Shown: positions 1 to 8,305 of the stretch, piece after piece | Position numbering within the stretch: position 1 is the first letter of the stretch | How the letters are laid out: each line of letters opens with the position of its first letter | Assembly: GCF_030732865.1 (NCBI RefSeq) | Contig: NZ_JASHKB010000017.1 | Coordinates: forward strand, 16,766-80,765 | DNA length: 64,000 nt | Source of the DNA: Roseitalea sp. MMSF_3546 | Lineage (GTDB): Bacteria > Pseudomonadota > Alphaproteobacteria > Rhizobiales > Rhizobiaceae | Reading direction: 5' to 3' | Made by a program: the position numbers and the translations under genes | The notes under the pieces: generated by a model | The model's input: only the letters and a program-made list of their open reading frames with translations | What the model was told of the DNA's origin: nothing | The model's database searches: none

Positions 1-1
1 G

Positions 2-751
2 TCCGCCGCCCTTGCGCGCCTTGGCCGTCAGGCGCCGTTCGTTGCGCTCGAGCGGCTCGAACGGACCGCCCATGACCGGCTGCGCAACGCGCTCTATTAC
101 GGGCTGGCCGAGCACTATGACTCGCCGGCGCACATTGCCGCGCTCGCCGGGCTCGCCGCGCGCAACGAGCGCCACACCACCGCGCTGCGCGTGGCCAAGC
201 GCGCGGCGTGGCGCGGCGTCGATGTCGGCTTGCTGACCCATCCGGTCGGTGCGATCCCCGCATCGGCCCAGATGAGCCCGCGCGACCGCGCCGTCGCCTA
301 TGCGATCGCGCGCCAGGAAAGCGAGTTCAACACCAATGCGGTCTCGCGCGCCGATGCGCGCGGTCTGCTGCAATTGCTGCCGTCGACGGCGCGGGCCGTC
401 GCCTCGCGCATGGACCTGTCCTATGCGCCGGCCAGGCTGACCGACGATCCGGCGTTCAACGCCGCGCTCGGCACGCGCTATCTGGACGAGCAGCTCGCCC
501 GGTTCGGCGGGTCCTACGTGCTGACCTTCATCGCCTATAATGCCGGGCCCGGCCGGGCGCGCGAATGGCTGGAACGTTTCGGCGACCCGCGCGGGCTGCC
601 GCTCGAGGACACGATCGACTGGGTCGAGCAGATCCCCTTCCCCGAAACGCGCTTTTACGTGCAGAAGGTGCTGGAGAACCTGACGGTCTACAAGGCGCGC
701 TTCGGCCTGGATCTGACCATCGCCCAGGACCTGACCACCGGTTCGGGCTGA
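2..751 (+). CDS. Soluble lytic murein transglycosylase, C-terminal part (5' end outside window)
   Basis: The frame is open from the first bases, so the gene begins upstream of the window. The visible 249 residues hold the catalytic transglycosylase (goose-lysozyme-like) domain of the Slt family, which cleaves glycan strands of peptidoglycan in the periplasm and leaves 1,6-anhydro ends. Seen directly: RQESEF with the catalytic Glu, a GLLQLLPSTAR stretch equivalent to the family's GLMQLMPATA, and IAYNAGPGR (AYNAGP motif). The preceding helical segment fits the alpha-superhelix of Slt70-type enzymes. The stop lies 92 bases before the start chosen for the next gene. Family certain; the exact paralogue cannot be told without the N-terminus. 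Confidence 0.9.
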   Translation, partial: SAALARLGRQAPFVALERLERTAHDRLRNALYYGLAEHYDSPAHIAALAGLAARNERHTTALRVAKRAAWRGVDVGLLTHPVGAIPASAQMSPRDRAVAYAIARQESEFNTNAVSRADARGLLQLLPSTARAVASRMDLSYAPARLTDDPAFNAALGTRYLDEQLARFGGSYVLTFIAYNAGPGRAREWLERFGDPRGLPLEDTIDWVEQIPFPETRFYVQKVLENLTVYKARFGLDLTIAQDLTTGSG

Positions 752-843
752 CGAGCGATCCGTTGGCGGGCTGGCGCGCGCCCGTCGGCGCGGCTATCAA
801 GGTGCCGCACCCGACCGTTCACGCCAGACCGCTCCAGCGCCAC

Positions 844-1746
844 ATGCCCGACACCGCGCCGCGCCACCTGCCCGATTTCGATCCCGGCACCAGCCATTAC
901 GTGCCCGCATCCGACGGCCTGCGCCTGCACGTGCGCGAGTTCGGGCCGCGCGCGGCTCCGGCGACGCCCATTGTCTGCCTGCCGGGGCTGAGCCGCAACG
1001 GCCGCGACTTTCTGGGCCTTGCCGATCATTTCGCCAATCGCGCCGAGCAGCCGCGACGGGTGATCGCGCTCGACTTTCGCGGGCGCGGCCTGTCGGACCG
1101 GGATTCCAATTGGCGCAATTACGCGGTGCCCGTCGAGACGGCCGATGTCGCTGCCGTCCTTTCCGCGCTGGGCATCGGGCGTGCGGCGTTCGTGGGCACC
1201 TCACGCGGAGGGCTGGTGGCGATGGTGCTCGCGGCAAGCCGGCCGGAGCTGATCGCGGCGACGGTTCTGAACGATATCGGCCCGGTGCTCGCGCCCGACG
1301 GGCTGGCCATGATCCGTCAATATCTGCCGGCCTGGCCGCAGCCGGCCGACTGGGACGAGGCCGTCGCCATCCAGAAATCGCTCATGGCGCCGGCCTTCGG
1401 CGCACTCACCGAGGCCGACTGGGCGTTCGAGGCCCATGGCCGGTTTCGCCGGATCGACGGGCGGATCGTGCCCGATCATGATCCCGCCATCGCCCGGACG
1501 CTGGATGCGCTGCCCGCCGATCAGCCGGTTCCCGAATTGTGGCCGCAGTTCGCGGCGCTGGCCGAACGCCCGGTCATGGTCATTCGCGGGGAAAACTCGG
1601 CTCTGCTGACCGAAGAGACGGTCGGGCAAATGACACGGCGTCATGCCGGCGTGACGGCCGTGCGCGTTGCCGGCCAGGGCCATGCGCCCATGCTGCACAC
1701 CGCCGGCCTTGCCGGGACGATCGAGGCGTTCCTCGAGGCGATCTGA
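844..1746 (+). CDS. Alpha/beta-fold hydrolase, 300 aa
   Basis: Cytosolic alpha/beta hydrolase. The nucleophile elbow is GTSRGG with Ser120; an oxyanion-type LPGLSRNGRDF stretch sits near residue 46, and the C-terminal His280 lies in GQGHAPML. The strand-end motif reads RGENSALL, where relatives I recall usually have an Asp (RGxNSDLL). Ala253 therefore sits where the acid is expected, so the acid may come from another strand or activity may be altered. The ATG at 844 is chosen because the sequence before it has no hydrolase-like content; no good ribosome-binding site is visible. Substrate unknown. It is convergent with the next gene. Confidence 0.75.
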   Translation: MPDTAPRHLPDFDPGTSHYVPASDGLRLHVREFGPRAAPATPIVCLPGLSRNGRDFLGLADHFANRAEQPRRVIALDFRGRGLSDRDSNWRNYAVPVETADVAAVLSALGIGRAAFVGTSRGGLVAMVLAASRPELIAATVLNDIGPVLAPDGLAMIRQYLPAWPQPADWDEAVAIQKSLMAPAFGALTEADWAFEAHGRFRRIDGRIVPDHDPAIARTLDALPADQPVPELWPQFAALAERPVMVIRGENSALLTEETVGQMTRRHAGVTAVRVAGQGHAPMLHTAGLAGTIEAFLEAI

Positions 1747-1857
1747 CCGCCGGCGGCCGCGGCGCGCTGACGAACCGATTCAACGGGCGCCTGCAAGCCC
1801 TTTGACCGGAATCGCTTTTGCCGCTTTGGCGTTTCGGCCGCACGGCCGTCCGGCCAG

Positions 1858-2676
1858 TCAACTCGAGCGTTTGCCGGTGCCGGTCTTGCGCCTGGAGAAC
1901 TCGGTCGCGCCGCCCTGCGCCAGGGTTCTTGCCTGGCCGATCCAGTCCTCGCGCTCGATGCGGCCGGGAAAGGCCAGTTCCTCGCCCCAGCGTTCGGCGT
2001 CCGCGTCCGTCCAGCCGGCGATCTGTTCGAAACGGGTGATGCCGCGCGCGTTGAGCGCCTTTTCGTTCTGCGGGCCGATGCCCTTGATCAGCTTGAGGTT
2101 GTCGGGCGCGGCGCCGCCGGCGGCGGCCGCCTTGCCGGCCGAAGCCTTGCCCGAAGCGGCCCGTTCGGCGGCGGGTCTTGCGGCCGACTTGGCGGGGCCC
2201 TTCGCGTCCGCCGGCTTGGCCTTTGCAGCGGATCGGTTCTTGCCGGCGCTGGCCGACGAGCCGGTCGCCTTGCCGGCGCCGGCCTTGGCCGATTTCGCGC
2301 GGCCGGGCTTTGCCGTGGCCGGTTTGCCCGGAGCCGCTTGGCTGGTTTCAGCCTCGTTCCGACCTGGCGGCGGTGCATCGGCATGCGTGGCCGCATCGTC
2401 CGCCGGTTCGGTGGGTTCCCGCGCGGCCTTCGCATCGGCTGCCGGCGCGGCAGGTTGCAGGGGCTCACCCGTTCTTGCGGTGGCTGTTGCGTCGGTGGCG
2501 GCAATGCCCGCCGGCGCGCCGGTCGGCATTGCCTGCGGCGCCGCGGCGGGTGCCGTGCCCGTGTCTGCCATGGCGGTGTCCTCGGCCATGAACCGGCGCG
2601 CCAGGCTGCCCACCATGCAGCCCACGATGAAGGCAATGGCGATCAGGATCGCCGCTTGGAGGATGAAGACGACCAT
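1858..2676 (-). CDS. Membrane-anchored protein with C-terminal helix-hairpin-helix domain, 272 aa
   Basis: One N-terminal membrane segment (VVFILQAAILIAIAFIVGCM) is followed by about 150 residues rich in Ala, Lys and Pro that look disordered. The C-terminus is a compact domain (roughly residues 195-265) with the pattern LKLIKGIGPQNEKAL and an ITRFEQIAGWT helix. This is the helix-hairpin-helix fold often annotated as flap-endonuclease-like or fused to complex I and ribosomal proteins in alphaproteobacteria. DNA binding is inferred from the fold only; no nuclease residues can be identified. The start at MVVFIL puts the membrane helix at the N-terminus; a longer start 10 codons upstream is possible. 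It is the last gene of a three-gene minus-strand set with the two genes to its right. Confidence 0.7.
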   Translation of the reverse strand: MVVFILQAAILIAIAFIVGCMVGSLARRFMAEDTAMADTGTAPAAAPQAMPTGAPAGIAATDATATARTGEPLQPAAPAADAKAAREPTEPADDAATHADAPPPGRNEAETSQAAPGKPATAKPGRAKSAKAGAGKATGSSASAGKNRSAAKAKPADAKGPAKSAARPAAERAASGKASAGKAAAAGGAAPDNLKLIKGIGPQNEKALNARGITRFEQIAGWTDADAERWGEELAFPGRIEREDWIGQARTLAQGGATEFSRRKTGTGKRSS

Positions 2677-2761
2677 CCGCTGTCTCCCGAAAAGCGCGGC
2701 GCACATGCAACCGCGACGCTGCGCCCGAGCGCAATCGTCGAACGGCGATCCGCGCCGCCAA

Positions 2762-2863
2762 TCATGAGCGCGATTCCGGACGCGTGCTGCGCCAACCGAC
2801 CACGCAGCCCAGGGCGAATGCGATCAGCAGCCAGATCCAGATCTGCGTGACGATGTACCACAT
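2762..2863 (-). CDS. Small single-pass membrane protein, 33 aa
   Basis: A short gene: start MWYIVTQIWIW, then one hydrophobic helix ending GCVVGW and a basic tail. An AGGA-type ribosome-binding site (GAGGAC) lies 5 bases before the ATG. It sits 13 bases downstream of the BON-protein gene stop and upstream of the helix-hairpin-helix gene. Its GCVVGW ending echoes the GCMVGS of the neighbour's membrane segment. Small proteins of this kind are often missed because of length. Function unknown; position suggests it belongs with the two flanking envelope proteins. Confidence 0.65.
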   Translation of the reverse strand: MWYIVTQIWIWLLIAFALGCVVGWRSTRPESRS

Positions 2864-2876
2864 CGGGCGTCCTCGC

Positions 2877-3998
2877 TCATTCGGATCGGTCTTGGGGAGC
2901 CGGGGCGGCGTCCTCGCCGCCTTCGGCGTCCGGATTACCCGTGTCGGCCTGCGCATCGGCGTCGCCCGGCGCATCGGCGTCGGCCGGCGCGGGCACGGCG
3001 AGCGCGAAATCGATCTCGAACATCTCGCCCGCGGACGTGGCGATGGCGTCCTCGACCGCCGCCCGGCGCGCCTCGTCGGCGACGACCCCGCTGACGCTGA
3101 CCGACCGGCCGGAGAGCTGGATCGCGCCTTCTTCGAGCGCGGTGACGGCTTGGAGCGCGGCGTCGGCGAAGGCTTCGAACCCTTCGGGCGGATTTGAGGC
3201 GATATCCAGCGCGATCTCCACGGAACCGTCGCCGGCGACCGATCCGGCCCGCCCGGACAGAGCCGCGCGCAACTGACGGCTCGAAACGTGGCCGCCCAGC
3301 CGCAGGCCGCCATCGGCCCGTTTGGCGATCACGAAGTCGAACGGGTCGGCGGCGGGCGGTGCGATGTCGGCCACGGCCAGATTGGCGCCGGCGGGCAGTT
3401 CGGCATCAAGACGCGCCAGCTCGTCCTCATAGGCCGCCGGATCGGCGGCGGTGCCGACGATCGCGTAGTCAGCGTCGGTCAGCGTCACTTCGCCGTCCGT
3501 CATGTTGACAAGTTGCAGCACGCCGAAGCGGGCGATCGCGTCGAACCCTTCGGGCGCACCGCGCCCAAGGGCGGTCTCGTCCATCACCGCAATGCCGGGA
3601 TTGGCGGTCTCGGCGGCGGCGACAAGGTCGGCAGCCAGTTCCGCCGTCGGCACGTGACCGGCCAGCGCAATGCCGTCGGCGCCCTTGCGGGCGGCGAACA
3701 CGAACGGCTCGATCACCGGCGGCAGGCTCGCCTCGTTGCGCACGCGCCGGACGCCGGGAACATCGTCGATCATGGCCGCCGCGCCGGCCCGAGCGGCCTC
3801 GCTCGGCGCCATGCCCGAAAGCGTGACATCGCGGCCGGCAACGCTCACCTGCGCCCATCCGTGATCGTCGACGACGGCGGCGCCGGCCCGGGCGGTCAGA
3901 TCGTTCTCGATGCGGCCGGAACTGACCAGCGCGGCAAGAAGGGTCAGCACAAGCACAACGACGATGCCCGGCACAATCCATTCGCGCCAATGGGTCAT
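2877..3998 (-). CDS. BON-domain envelope protein, OmpA domain absent, 373 aa
   Basis: Starts MTHWREWIVPG with one N-terminal membrane helix (about residues 8-27), then periplasmic BON-type segments (VAGRDVTLSG, DGIALAGHV, GLRLGGHVSS, SVSVSGVV) arranged as two related units of about 150 residues that both contain PEGF. In Rhizobiales proteins of this type as I know them, an OmpA peptidoglycan-binding domain follows. Here the reading frame ends after a short acidic, Ala/Pro-rich tail instead, so the protein appears shortened. The ATG at 3998 is chosen because the membrane helix then begins the protein. First gene of the three-gene set reading leftward; role likely in outer-membrane/peptidoglycan linkage or stress, inferred only. 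Confidence 0.7.
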   Translation of the reverse strand: MTHWREWIVPGIVVVLVLTLLAALVSSGRIENDLTARAGAAVVDDHGWAQVSVAGRDVTLSGMAPSEAARAGAAAMIDDVPGVRRVRNEASLPPVIEPFVFAARKGADGIALAGHVPTAELAADLVAAAETANPGIAVMDETALGRGAPEGFDAIARFGVLQLVNMTDGEVTLTDADYAIVGTAADPAAYEDELARLDAELPAGANLAVADIAPPAADPFDFVIAKRADGGLRLGGHVSSRQLRAALSGRAGSVAGDGSVEIALDIASNPPEGFEAFADAALQAVTALEEGAIQLSGRSVSVSGVVADEARRAAVEDAIATSAGEMFEIDFALAVPAPADADAPGDADAQADTGNPDAEGGEDAAPAPQDRSE

Positions 3999-3999
3999 G

Positions 4000-4475
4000 C
4001 TGTCTTTCCCCTCATGGGTCGCATGGCAACGCGCCCTCCGGTTGCCAGGGCGAGTATTGCCGATCGAAGCCCGATATAGCAATGGGCCGGCTGTGGATTT
4101 GTCCGGATCGTCAAGGGCAAATGCCCGGCCGGGCAGATCGACGCGACGGCTCCGGCGACAGGGCGGGCGAACACAAGGGGATACGTCAGCGTCCGCGTCC
4201 GGCGAATGGCCGGCGGCGGGACCGCGCCCGTCTCCGGGGCGTGGCGTGCCCTCCCTGACCGCCCGTTGTGCGGGATCGACCGATGCCGCCGGCGGCATGG
4301 CGGGCCCGCGGGCGACCCGTCGATCCCCATCCGTGCGGAGCCCTGGCGCACAGATGCACATGCGCGACCCCTCGCCGCAAACGGCAAACGATGGGCTCGG
4401 AACCGGGCTGCCGCCAGACCGCCGAGCGCGGTCGATGCGATGGCCACAAGCGTTGAGGAGTCCACAGGCGATCGG
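4000..4475. other. Intergenic region between divergent genes, no gene recognised
   Basis: About 475 bases between the leftward BON-protein gene and the rightward Liv operon promoter. Open frames exist on both strands, but none shows a domain, a ribosome-binding site or natural amino-acid composition. It must contain the promoter of the leftward gene, which I cannot place. Confidence 0.5.
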
Positions 4476-4504
4476 TTGACATGAATTGTGATTCATGTTT
4501 CATA
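4476..4504 (+). promoter_or_regulatory. Promoter of the Liv-type operon with embedded TetR operator
   Basis: A TTGACA -35 element (4476-4481) overlaps a perfect inverted repeat, ACATGAAT-TGTG-ATTCATGT (4479-4498). A poor -10 candidate, TTCATA (4499-4504), follows at 17-base spacing. The same 20-bp palindrome, with one changed arm base and another spacer, lies in front of the tetR gene at 13103-13122. Binding here would cover the -35 to -10 interval, as expected of a repressor. The start codon of the binding-protein gene is 37 bases downstream, preceded by AGGGAGGAG. Confidence 0.75.
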
Positions 4505-4541
4505 TCGATTACGCTCGGCTACGACAGGGAGGAGACCCGAG

Positions 4542-5714
4542 ATGAAGTCCATTCTGGCAACGGCCGCCTTTGCCCTTGCGCTGACGACCGCGCCGGCGCT
4601 CGCCGAAATCAAGATCGCCCATGTCTACGGCAAGACCGGCCCGCTCGAGGCTTACGCCAAGCAGAGCCATGTCGGCCTGATGCTCGGCCTCGAATACGCC
4701 ACCGACGGTTCCATGGAAGTCGATGGCGAACCGATCACCGTGATCGAAAAGGACACCCAGCTCGATCCGGCCAAGGGCAAGGCGCTGCTCGAGGAAGCCT
4801 ATGGCGACGACGATGCCGATCTGGCCGTCGGCCCGGTCTCGTCGGGCGTGGCGCTCGCCATGCTGCCGGTCGCCCAGGAATACGAACGCATCCTGATCGT
4901 CGAGCCGGCGGTGGCCGATTCCATCACCGGCGAGAACTGGAACCGCTACATCTTCCGGACGGGGCGCAACTCCAGCCAGGACGCGGTGGCCAACGCCATC
5001 GCGCTTGGCGGGGAGGACGTCAAGGTGGCAACGCTCGCCCAGGACTACGCCTTCGGCCGCGACGGCGTCGCCGCCTTCGAGGAGGCGTTGGCGACCACCG
5101 GCGCCGAGATCGTCCACAAGGAGTTCGTGCCGACCGACACGACCGACTTCACCGCCCCGGCCGAGCGGATCTTCAACGCCATGAAGGATGTCGAGGGCGA
5201 CAAGAAGCTGTTCATCATCTGGGCCGGCGGCGGCAATCCGATGAGCAAGATCAACGCCATGGACCCCTCGCGCTTCGGCGTGGAGATCGCCACCGGCGGC
5301 AATATCCTTGCGGCGCTGACCGCCTATCGCGAACTGCCGGGCATGGAGGGCGCGACCTACTACTATTACGAGATCCCGGACAATGACGTGAACGACTGGC
5401 TCGTTGAGACCCATATGGAGCGCTACGACAGCCCGCCCGACTTCTTCACCGCTGGCGGCATGGCGGCGGGCATCGCCATCGTCGAGGCGATCAGAAAGGC
5501 CGGATCGACCGAGACCGAGGCGCTGATCGAGGCGATGGAAGGCATGGAATGGCAGACGCCCAAGGGGACCATGCGCTTCCGCCCCGAGGACCATCAGGCG
5601 CTGCAACCGATGTATCATTTCCGCACCGTGGTGAAGGACGATGTCGATTACGGCATTCCCGAACTGGTGCGCGAACTGACCATCGAGGACCTGCCGATCC
5701 CGGTGCGCAACTGA
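4542..5714 (+). CDS. Branched-chain-amino-acid-type ABC transporter, periplasmic substrate-binding protein
   Basis: 390-residue periplasmic binding protein of the LivK/LivJ class (HAAT family). Signal peptide MKSILATAAFALALTTAPALA, mature from about EIKIAHVYG. Type I periplasmic-binding fold features include IAHVYGKTGPLEAYAKQ, LAVGPVSSGVALA and a late TYYYYEIPDN stretch. The ATG at 4542 is fixed by the strong AGGGAGGAG site. It leads an operon with two ATPases and two permeases. Proteins of this class in Rhizobiales often bind aromatic or other carboxylic acids rather than Leu/Ile/Val; the CoA ligase and hydratase under the same operator point that way. Exact ligand not determinable from sequence. 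Confidence 0.88.
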   Translation: MKSILATAAFALALTTAPALAEIKIAHVYGKTGPLEAYAKQSHVGLMLGLEYATDGSMEVDGEPITVIEKDTQLDPAKGKALLEEAYGDDDADLAVGPVSSGVALAMLPVAQEYERILIVEPAVADSITGENWNRYIFRTGRNSSQDAVANAIALGGEDVKVATLAQDYAFGRDGVAAFEEALATTGAEIVHKEFVPTDTTDFTAPAERIFNAMKDVEGDKKLFIIWAGGGNPMSKINAMDPSRFGVEIATGGNILAALTAYRELPGMEGATYYYYEIPDNDVNDWLVETHMERYDSPPDFFTAGGMAAGIAIVEAIRKAGSTETEALIEAMEGMEWQTPKGTMRFRPEDHQALQPMYHFRTVVKDDVDYGIPELVRELTIEDLPIPVRN

Positions 5715-5727
5715 CCGTGTGCCGCGC

Positions 5728-5748
5728 GGGCGGGCCGCGTGCCCGCCC
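5728..5748 (+). terminator. GC-rich hairpin after the binding-protein gene (attenuator/3' stabiliser)
   Basis: Perfect 7-bp arms GGGCGGG and CCCGCCC around a 7-base loop, 13 bases after the stop codon and upstream of the ATPase gene. There is no U-run, so partial termination or protection of the binding-protein mRNA from 3' decay is likelier than full termination. Confidence 0.5.
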
Positions 5749-5790
5749 TGCCCCGACCTTCGATCGCCTTTCGCACGCGCGGAGCCCGTC

Positions 5791-6555
5791 ATGCACGATG
5801 TCGTGCTTGAAACCGACAATCTGACCGCGCGATTTGGCGGCCATGTCGCGGTCGATCACGTCACCTGCGCGTTCCGCTCGAGCGAACTGACGGCCATTGT
5901 CGGGCCGAACGGGGCCGGCAAGACCACCTATTTCAACCTCATCTCCGGGCAGGTCGCCGCGAGCGAAGGCACGGTCAAGCTCGACGGCCGCGAAATCACC
6001 CGGGTTACCGTCGCCCGGCGCACCGAGATGGGCATCGGCCGCGCCTTTCAGCTGACCAATCTGTTTCCCAATCTGAGCGTGCTCGAAAACGTCCGGCTCG
6101 TCGTCCAGGCGCGGCGGAACAAGGGCTTCAACCTGTTCTCCATGGCCGCCAGCCATGGCGAGATCACCGATGCGGCCGAGGCGGCGCTGGGCCGGGTGCG
6201 CATGCAGGATCTGGCCGGCCAGACCGTGTCGGAACTGTCGCACGGCAATCAGCGAAAGCTCGAGGTCGCGCTGCTGATCGCGCTCGACCCGAAGGTCTAC
6301 ATGTTCGACGAGCCGACCGCGGGAATGAGCGTCGACGAGGCGCCGGTCGTGCTCGAGCTGATCGAGGAACTGAAGTCCGATGCGACGCGCACGATCCTTC
6401 TGGTCGAGCACAAGATGGACGTGATCGGCCAGCTCGCCGACCGCATCATCGTGCTGCACAACGGCGCGCTCGCCGCCGACGGACCGCCCGCCGAGGTGAT
6501 CGCCTCCGATGTCGTGCAGGAGGCCTATATGGGAAAGGCGCTCGAAGATGCCTGA
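5791..6555 (+). CDS. livG: LivG-type ABC transporter ATP-binding protein
   Basis: 254 residues. Walker A GPNGAGKT, the Q-loop in the RAFQLTNLFPNL region, signature variant LSHGNQRKLE, Walker B VYMFDEPTAGM and switch His in LLVEHKMD. The signature LSHGxQR is typical of LivG. It hydrolyses ATP on the cytosolic face to drive import. Start at 5791 (MHDVVLETDNL) is preferred over an upstream ATG at 5719 because the extra 24 residues are non-homologous Arg/Pro-rich sequence. Its last 8 bases overlap the next gene. Confidence 0.9.
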   Translation: MHDVVLETDNLTARFGGHVAVDHVTCAFRSSELTAIVGPNGAGKTTYFNLISGQVAASEGTVKLDGREITRVTVARRTEMGIGRAFQLTNLFPNLSVLENVRLVVQARRNKGFNLFSMAASHGEITDAAEAALGRVRMQDLAGQTVSELSHGNQRKLEVALLIALDPKVYMFDEPTAGMSVDEAPVVLELIEELKSDATRTILLVEHKMDVIGQLADRIIVLHNGALAADGPPAEVIASDVVQEAYMGKALEDA

Positions 6556-7270
6556 TCCGATCCTGCGCCTGTCCGGCGTGTTCGCCAACATCGCGCAATA
6601 TCACATTCTGCAAGGCGTCGACCTTGAGGTCCCGGCCGGCGCGGTGACCATGCTGCTCGGCCGCAACGGCGTGGGCAAGACCACGACGCTGCGCACCGTC
6701 ATGGGGCTGTGGCGCGCCCATCGGGGCAGCATCGTCTTTGCCGACCGCGACATCACCGCGCTGCCCACGCCGGCGATCGCCCGCGCCGGCATCGGCTATG
6801 TGCCCGAGACCATGGGCATCTTCTCGGACCTGACGGTGGAGGAGAACATGCGCCTGGCCGCGGCGAGCGGACCCATCGCGGCCGACCGGCTCGACTGGAT
6901 CTTCGCCGCCTTCCCGCCGCTCAAGACCTTCTGGAAGAAGGAGGCGGGCACGCTGTCGGGCGGGCAGAAGCAGATGCTCTCGATCGCCCGGGCGATGGCC
7001 GAGGAACGCCGGCTGTATCTCATCGACGAGCCGACCAAGGGCCTTGCCCCGGCGATCATCGCCACCATGGCCGGTGCGCTGCGCGACCTGAAGAAGCAGG
7101 GCGCCTCGATCCTTCTGGTCGAGCAGAACTTTTCGGTCGCCCGCCTGCTCGGCGACAGCTGCGCGGTGATGGATGACGGCCGGATCGTCTGGTCCGGCGC
7201 GATGGCCGAACTGGCGGGCGATGCGGCATTGCAGGAACGGCTGATGGGCCTTTCGCTGGAGGCGGGATGA
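6548..7270 (+). CDS. livF: LivF-type ABC transporter ATP-binding protein
   Basis: 240 residues, the second ATPase of the importer. Walker A GRNGVGKTT, LivF-like GYVPETMGIFSDLTV stretch, signature LSGGQKQM, Walker B LYLIDEPTKGLAP and switch His replaced by Gln-Asn (VEQNF), as is normal in LivF. Start ATGCCTGA overlaps the livG stop by 8 bases, indicating translational coupling. Confidence 0.9.
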   Translation: MPDPILRLSGVFANIAQYHILQGVDLEVPAGAVTMLLGRNGVGKTTTLRTVMGLWRAHRGSIVFADRDITALPTPAIARAGIGYVPETMGIFSDLTVEENMRLAAASGPIAADRLDWIFAAFPPLKTFWKKEAGTLSGGQKQMLSIARAMAEERRLYLIDEPTKGLAPAIIATMAGALRDLKKQGASILLVEQNFSVARLLGDSCAVMDDGRIVWSGAMAELAGDAALQERLMGLSLEAG

Positions 7271-8298
7271 GCGCGGCACCCGACCATGCGCCGACGATCG
7301 TGCGGGCCGGCCTGCGCGACCGGCTGGCACCGCATGTGCCGCTGCTGCTGATCCCGGTGCTGATCGTGCTGGGCTTCGTGTCGATCGGCTCGCCCTCGTC
7401 CTGGCTGACGCTGACCGTCTCGGGCCTGGCCATGGGCATGATGATCTTCATCATGGCCTCCGGCCTGACGCTCGTCTTCGGCCTGATGGACGTGATCAAT
7501 TTCGGCCATGGCGCGTTCGTCTCGGTCGGCGCCTTCGTCGGCATCACCGTGCTGCTGGCGCTTGGCGGCATGACCGGCTCGCCCTCGCTGGCGCTGAACA
7601 TGGCGGCGCTGCTGCTCGCCGTCGTCGCCGCCATGCTCGCCACCGGCATCATCGGCTGGGGGTTCGAGAAGGTGATCGTCGAGCCGGTCTACGGCGCACA
7701 CCTGAAACAGATCCTGGTGACGATGGGCGGGCTGATCATCGTCGAGGAGCTGATCCTGGTCGCCTGGGGACCGGACGAGATCTTCTTCACCCGGCCCGAA
7801 ACGCTGCAGGGCGCGTTCACCTTCGCCGGCGCTGCGATCGAACGCTACCGGCTCGTCGCGGTGGTGTTCGGGCTGGCGCTGTTCCTGGCCATGCGCTTTG
7901 TGCTGCGCTCGACCAAGATCGGGCTGATCGTGCGCGCGGGCGTGGAGAACGGCGAGATGGTGCAGGCGCTCGGCTACCGGCTGCGCGCGGTCTTCATCGG
8001 CGTGTTCATCGCCGGCTCGGCACTGGCCGGCCTGGGCGGCGTCATGTGGGCGCTCTACCAGGAAGTCATAACGGCCCATATGGGCGCCGGGATCATGGTG
8101 CTGGTGTTCATCGTCGTCATCATGGGCGGGCTCGGCTCGGTCGAGGGGTGCTTCATCGCCGCGCTGCTGGTCGGGCTGACGCAGAACTATGTCGCCTTCC
8201 TCGAACCCAAGCTGGCGCTGATCTCCAATATCGGCCTGATGGTGCTGATCCTGATGTGGCGGCCGCAGGGCATGATGCCCGTGGTCAAGGCCAAGTGA
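7267..8298 (+). CDS. livH: LivH-type ABC transporter permease
   Basis: 343 residues with about eight hydrophobic segments, the LivH motif SGLTLVFGLMDVINFGHGAF near residues 67-86, and the conserved LGSVEGCFIAALLVG loop near the C-terminus that contacts the ATPase. The start overlaps the livF stop (ATGA). The N-terminal 30 residues are hydrophilic and a little longer than usual for LivH. Confidence 0.9.
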   Translation: MSAAPDHAPTIVRAGLRDRLAPHVPLLLIPVLIVLGFVSIGSPSSWLTLTVSGLAMGMMIFIMASGLTLVFGLMDVINFGHGAFVSVGAFVGITVLLALGGMTGSPSLALNMAALLLAVVAAMLATGIIGWGFEKVIVEPVYGAHLKQILVTMGGLIIVEELILVAWGPDEIFFTRPETLQGAFTFAGAAIERYRLVAVVFGLALFLAMRFVLRSTKIGLIVRAGVENGEMVQALGYRLRAVFIGVFIAGSALAGLGGVMWALYQEVITAHMGAGIMVLVFIVVIMGGLGSVEGCFIAALLVGLTQNYVAFLEPKLALISNIGLMVLILMWRPQGMMPVVKAK

Positions 8299-8305
8299 GG
8301 GCGCC

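Noticed and set aside
565..843. Upstream extension of the alpha/beta hydrolase frame
   Set aside because: Overlaps the end of the lytic transglycosylase in another frame and has only Arg/Gly-rich, non-hydrolase sequence.
1747..1857. GC-rich short inverted repeats between the convergent hydrolase and helix-hairpin-helix genes
   Set aside because: Short, overlapping GGCC-type palindromes expected by chance at this GC content; no U-run.
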